From the NCBI GenBank assembly GCA_030430725.1, contig JAUIKP010000185.1, forward strand, positions 1-6,613: a stretch of DNA of 6,613 bases, read 5' to 3'. The notes beneath the pieces were generated by a model that did not search any database, had not been told where the DNA came from, and was given only the letters and a program-made list of their open reading frames with translations. Both the position numbers and the translations under genes were made by a program. The stretch comes from Nitrospiria bacterium (lineage in GTDB: Bacteria; Nitrospirota; Nitrospiria; Nitrospirales; UBA8639). Below, piece by piece: positions 5,846 through 6,613 of this stretch (positions are counted from its first letter, which is position 1; the number at the start of each line of letters is the position of its first letter).

Positions 5846-6613
5846 ATGCCAAACGAATCGGCTCCATCCATCCGTAACGTGGTCATTGCTTCCTATCCGG
5901 GGGCAGGAAAAACGACCCTTTGTGAAGCACTCGCCTTTTCCACGGGAGTCATCCCGGCCATGGGGACCATTCCTCAGGGGAATACTATTGGTGATTTTGA
6001 ACCGGAAGAGGTCCACCGGCACCATTCCATCAGCTCAACCATCTGTCAGTTCGAATGGCAGGGGACAAAAATCAATGTGATAGATTCACCGGGAATGAGC
6101 GATTATGCCTTTGAGGTTCAATCCGCTCTCAGGGCGGTGGATGGCGTGGTCCTTGTTGTCGGAGCGAGTACGGGGTTACGGTCGGAAATCGAACGAGTCT
6201 GGGACCTTGTTCAGGAATACGAACTTCCTTGTCTTCTGTTTATTAATGAACTGGATAAAGAACGAGGGGATTATCGCTCGATTCTATCAGAATGTGAAAA
6301 AACATTGGGATTTACAGGAGTTCTAATTACGATTCCAGTTGGCGAGGAGACTCCGCTAACTGGGATAATTGATCTCTTTTCAAGGAATATCATAACAACG
6401 ATTTCCGGAACGCCTAAAATCAACCAAACTGAAATTTCTGCGGAACATCAAGCCAATGCGAATGAATTCCGGCGCCGAGCAATGGAGCAAGTGGCAGAAA
6501 CCAATGATCAATTGGTGGAAAAATATCTCACCCACGGTGAAATTTCAGATGAAGATTTGCGGGATGGATTGACGCTTGGCACATTAGAACGGAAGCTTGT
6601 TCCGGTGTTATGT
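5846..6613 (+). CDS. EF-G-like translational GTPase, N-terminal 256 residues (3' end outside window)
   Basis: Translation from ATG 5846 stays open to the right edge (256 codons; EF-G proteins are about 690 aa), so only the GTPase (G) domain and the beginning of what follows are visible. The P-loop is SYPGAGKTTL (16-25). The switch I region GTIPQGNTIGDFEPEEVHRHHSIS (from 40) matches the TVGDFDPEE pattern of EF-G and EF-G2 paralogues. G3 is DSPGMSDY (80-87), G4 is NELD (134-137), and the PVGEETPLTGIIDLFS stretch (from 165) matches the G-domain insert region of these proteins. Compared with canonical EF-G, the catalytic His of DTPGH is Met84, the Lys of NKxD is Glu135, and the switch I RGITI is HHSIS. 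This points to a divergent paralogue (FusA2/EF-G-like) rather than the main translocase; its role may be ribosome-related but is unknown. It has its own promoter and strong RBS, divergent from the fusion gene. Confidence 0.9.
   Translation, partial: MPNESAPSIRNVVIASYPGAGKTTLCEALAFSTGVIPAMGTIPQGNTIGDFEPEEVHRHHSISSTICQFEWQGTKINVIDSPGMSDYAFEVQSALRAVDGVVLVVGASTGLRSEIERVWDLVQEYELPCLLFINELDKERGDYRSILSECEKTLGFTGVLITIPVGEETPLTGIIDLFSRNIITTISGTPKINQTEISAEHQANANEFRRRAMEQVAETNDQLVEKYLTHGEISDEDLRDGLTLGTLERKLVPVLC

Noticed and set aside
5810..6326. Small ORFs on both strands over the EF-G-like gene
   Set aside because: All overlap the GTPase frame, which has clear motifs, a promoter and an RBS; they are out-of-frame shadows.

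Overview
The window looks like chromosomal DNA from a Gram-negative bacterium of moderate GC content. The large multi-TM/GAF histidine kinase and the divergent second EF-G-like GTPase would fit Nitrospirota (Nitrospira-like), but this taxonomic guess rests on general resemblance only and is weak. There is no rRNA, tRNA, CRISPR array, transposase or integrase. Nothing indicates a mobile element.

Layout, left to right. (1) The 3' end of a SAM-dependent O-methyltransferase runs on the + strand and enters from outside the window. (2) A 141-base gap between converging genes holds a small hairpin with a nearby T-run. (3) A 726-aa membrane histidine kinase lies on the - strand: multi-TM sensor, GAF, HisKA, HATPase_c. 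(4) A 238-base gap holds a possible sigma70-type promoter for the kinase. (5) A 776-aa three-part protein lies on the - strand: an unassigned beta-rich N-terminus, an alpha/beta-hydrolase domain closely resembling the LuxD myristoyl-ACP thioesterase/acyltransferase, and a class I SAM methyltransferase. (6) A 457-base divergent control region carries a near-consensus sigma54 promoter facing the fusion gene, several dyads, a questionable 50-codon ORF, and a near-perfect sigma70 promoter facing right. (7) The first 256 codons of an EF-G-like translational GTPase run on the + strand off the right edge. Its GTPase motifs are altered.

How it may fit together. The LuxD-methyltransferase fusion and the kinase share a strand, with no clear terminator between them, so both could be read from the sigma54 promoter. 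The kinase has an NtrB/AtoS-like catalytic core, a type often paired with sigma54-activating response regulators, but no such regulator is in the window. The most interesting reading is a signal-controlled, sigma54-driven acyl-processing enzyme. Its hydrolase half would release or transfer an acyl chain from ACP or CoA, and its methyltransferase half would methylate the product or a related substrate. No luxA, luxB, luxC or luxE is present, so bioluminescence is not implied. The EF-G-like gene has its own promoter and is probably functionally separate.
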